Shown one piece after another: positions 25,260 through 25,655 of a stretch of DNA of 25,655 bases. Source of the stretch: Euryarchaeota archaeon UBA549 (GTDB lineage: Archaea > Thermoplasmatota > Poseidoniia > Poseidoniales > Poseidoniaceae); assembly GCA_002495645.1 (NCBI GenBank), contig DAGF01000052.1:1-25655 (forward strand), written 5' to 3'. The notes under the pieces are model-generated. The model saw only the letters and a program-made list of their open reading frames with translations, did no database searches and was not told where the DNA came from. How positions within the stretch are numbered: position 1 is the stretch's first letter; each line of letters opens with the position of its first letter. The position numbers were made by a program, and so were the translations under genes.

Positions 25260-25298
25260 GGAGGGTCGCTACGGCGGCCCTCCTGGCCTTTTCTTTTT
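25260..25298 (+). terminator. Strong hairpin plus T-rich tract
   Basis: GGAGGGTCGC-TACG-GCGGCCCTCC forms a 10-pair stem with one T-G pair and a four-base loop (25260-25283), followed by TTTTCTTTTT at 25289-25298. This is the clearest intrinsic-type terminator in the window and would end the surface-protein transcript. Confidence 0.75.
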
Positions 25299-25462
25299 CA
25301 TCCTTTGATTCTTCAAAGCGTACATCACTGTCCTCAGCTGTTGTTGTTAATGAAATGACCAGACATCATCAACCGTATTGAGTTCCATGGTGAGCATGGA
25401 GTTCATGGCTCGCAACATGAGCCGAACACACAGAAATTCTGTTTGTGCTCGATGATATTTTT

Positions 25463-25523
25463 TGCTGATTTTTCCTGTTGAAAATGTGTCATTTGGGGGA
25501 GAATTATTAATCGAAAATCAGCA
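25463..25523. repeat. Perfect 10-base inverted repeat upstream of the second promoter
   Basis: TGCTGATTTT at 25463-25472 and AAAATCAGCA at 25514-25523, perfect complements 41 bases apart, inside AT-rich DNA ending about 50 bases before the TATA box. The sequence differs from the repeat before the first surface-protein gene, so a different regulator or a structural role is possible. Confidence 0.55.
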
Positions 25524-25573
25524 GTCAGTTCCTCGTGTTGATTATTTTTTCAAAGATTTTGCACCCCAACCAA

Positions 25574-25580
25574 TATAAAT
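25574..25580 (+). promoter_or_regulatory. TATA box of the gene starting at 25632
   Basis: TATAAAT preceded by CCAA. GGCGTGGG follows at 25588-25595, a hairpin at 25604 and the ATG at 25632. The layout is the same as for the surface protein at 22040. Confidence 0.65.
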
Positions 25581-25603
25581 GGTGTAAGGCGTGGGATGCA
25601 CTG

Positions 25604-25618
25604 CATACAGTCCGTATG
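25604..25618 (+). other. Leader stem-loop of the 25632 gene
   Basis: CATAC-AGTCC-GTATG, a 5-pair stem with five-base loop, starting 30 bases after the TATA start, the same distance as in the first promoter (29 bases). It is followed by GGGGTGA, an SD-like sequence 8-14 bases before the ATG. Confidence 0.45.
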
Positions 25619-25631
25619 GGGTGAATGACAT

Positions 25632-25655
25632 ATGTTGGGAAACAAGAATAACCAG
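25632..25655 (+). CDS. Start of a gene cut by the window edge, probably another surface protein
   Basis: ATG at 25632 followed by TTG GGA AAC AAG AAT AAC CAG (MLGNKNNQ), open to the window end. An SD-like GGGGTGA lies 8-14 bases upstream. An earlier ATG at 25625 hits a stop after eight codons. The gene's nature is inferred only from the shared promoter design with the preceding surface-protein gene; eight codons give no family information. Confidence 0.45.

Larger units (their letters stand above)
25211..25631. other. 421-base gene-free region between two surface-protein genes
   Basis: No convincing gene on either strand. In order it holds the two hairpins at 25235 and 25260, a T-rich tract, two small stem-loops (25385-25399, CCATG/CATGG; 25407-25423, GGCTC/GAGCC), an AT-rich stretch from about 25450 with a perfect inverted repeat (25463-25523), and a TATA promoter (25574) with a leader stem-loop (25604). 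The length and structure are unusual for this gene-dense segment. Confidence 0.7.

Noticed and set aside
1..25655. CRISPR array, IS element, prophage or integrase
   Set aside because: No regularly spaced direct repeats of 25-40 bases, no transposase or integrase motifs and no terminal inverted repeats of IS type were seen.

Overview
The window reads as a compact archaeal genome segment, most likely a planktonic Marine Group II euryarchaeote (Poseidoniales) or close relative. The grounds are inference from content: an archaeal FlaI/FlaJ-type secretion pair, an archaeal-type Nob1 with PIN domain and zinc ribbon, a tRNA-Glu without encoded CCA, TATA-box promoters about 27 bases upstream of start codons (leaderless style), a membrane pyrophosphatase, a PolX with PHP domain, and large N-glycosylation-rich acidic surface proteins. 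No database search was possible, so the taxon is a hypothesis. There is no sign of phage, transposon, IS or CRISPR.

Layout. 1-3002 (+): end of a FlaI-like ATPase, a FlaJ-like membrane platform and a small membrane protein, i.e. a type IV pilus/archaellum-like assembly unit. 3005-5857 (-): a DNA-repair operon of PolX, a two-helix membrane protein and endonuclease III, the last two overlapping by ATGA. 5937-7725 (+): a small membrane protein and a more AT-rich polytopic membrane protein with a TerB-like C-terminal domain. 7726-8061 (-): a stand-alone NifU-type Fe-S scaffold domain. 8223-10292 (+): a membrane-bound pyrophosphatase with K+-dependent signature. 10353-11924 (+): a lipoprotein and a serine hydrolase. 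11908-14407: a redox/stress group of glutaredoxin, a small Cys/His protein, an FMN reductase, a pirin and a peroxiredoxin. 14528-14602 (-): tRNA-Glu(UUC). 14663-16503: a YqaA/DedA-type membrane protein, Nob1 ribosome-maturation nuclease, TatA and a MoaD/ThiS-type sulfur carrier. 16555-21845 (+): an ABC exporter, with ATPase and a giant FtsX-type permease translationally coupled. 22040-25210 (+): a 1056-residue secreted, membrane-anchored surface protein. 25632-end (+): the first codons of what is probably another such gene.

The most interesting non-coding structure is upstream of the two surface-protein starts. Both promoters have TATAAAT, then GGCGTGGG about 15 bases later, then a stem-loop beginning 29-30 bases after the TATA start, then the ATG; each also has its own perfect 10-base inverted repeat upstream. 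The first carries three GAAAA tracts at exact 10-base spacing. This suggests a shared expression design for abundant envelope proteins. Other points worth attention are a permease with an apparent beta-propeller-like insert, a PolX whose third polymerase metal-binding aspartate appears to be glutamine, and an endonuclease III with only three of the four usual cluster cysteines.

Gene packing is tight: convergent neighbours meet with gaps of 0-3 bases or overlap by 17 bases. The only gene-free stretch over 300 bases is 25211-25631.
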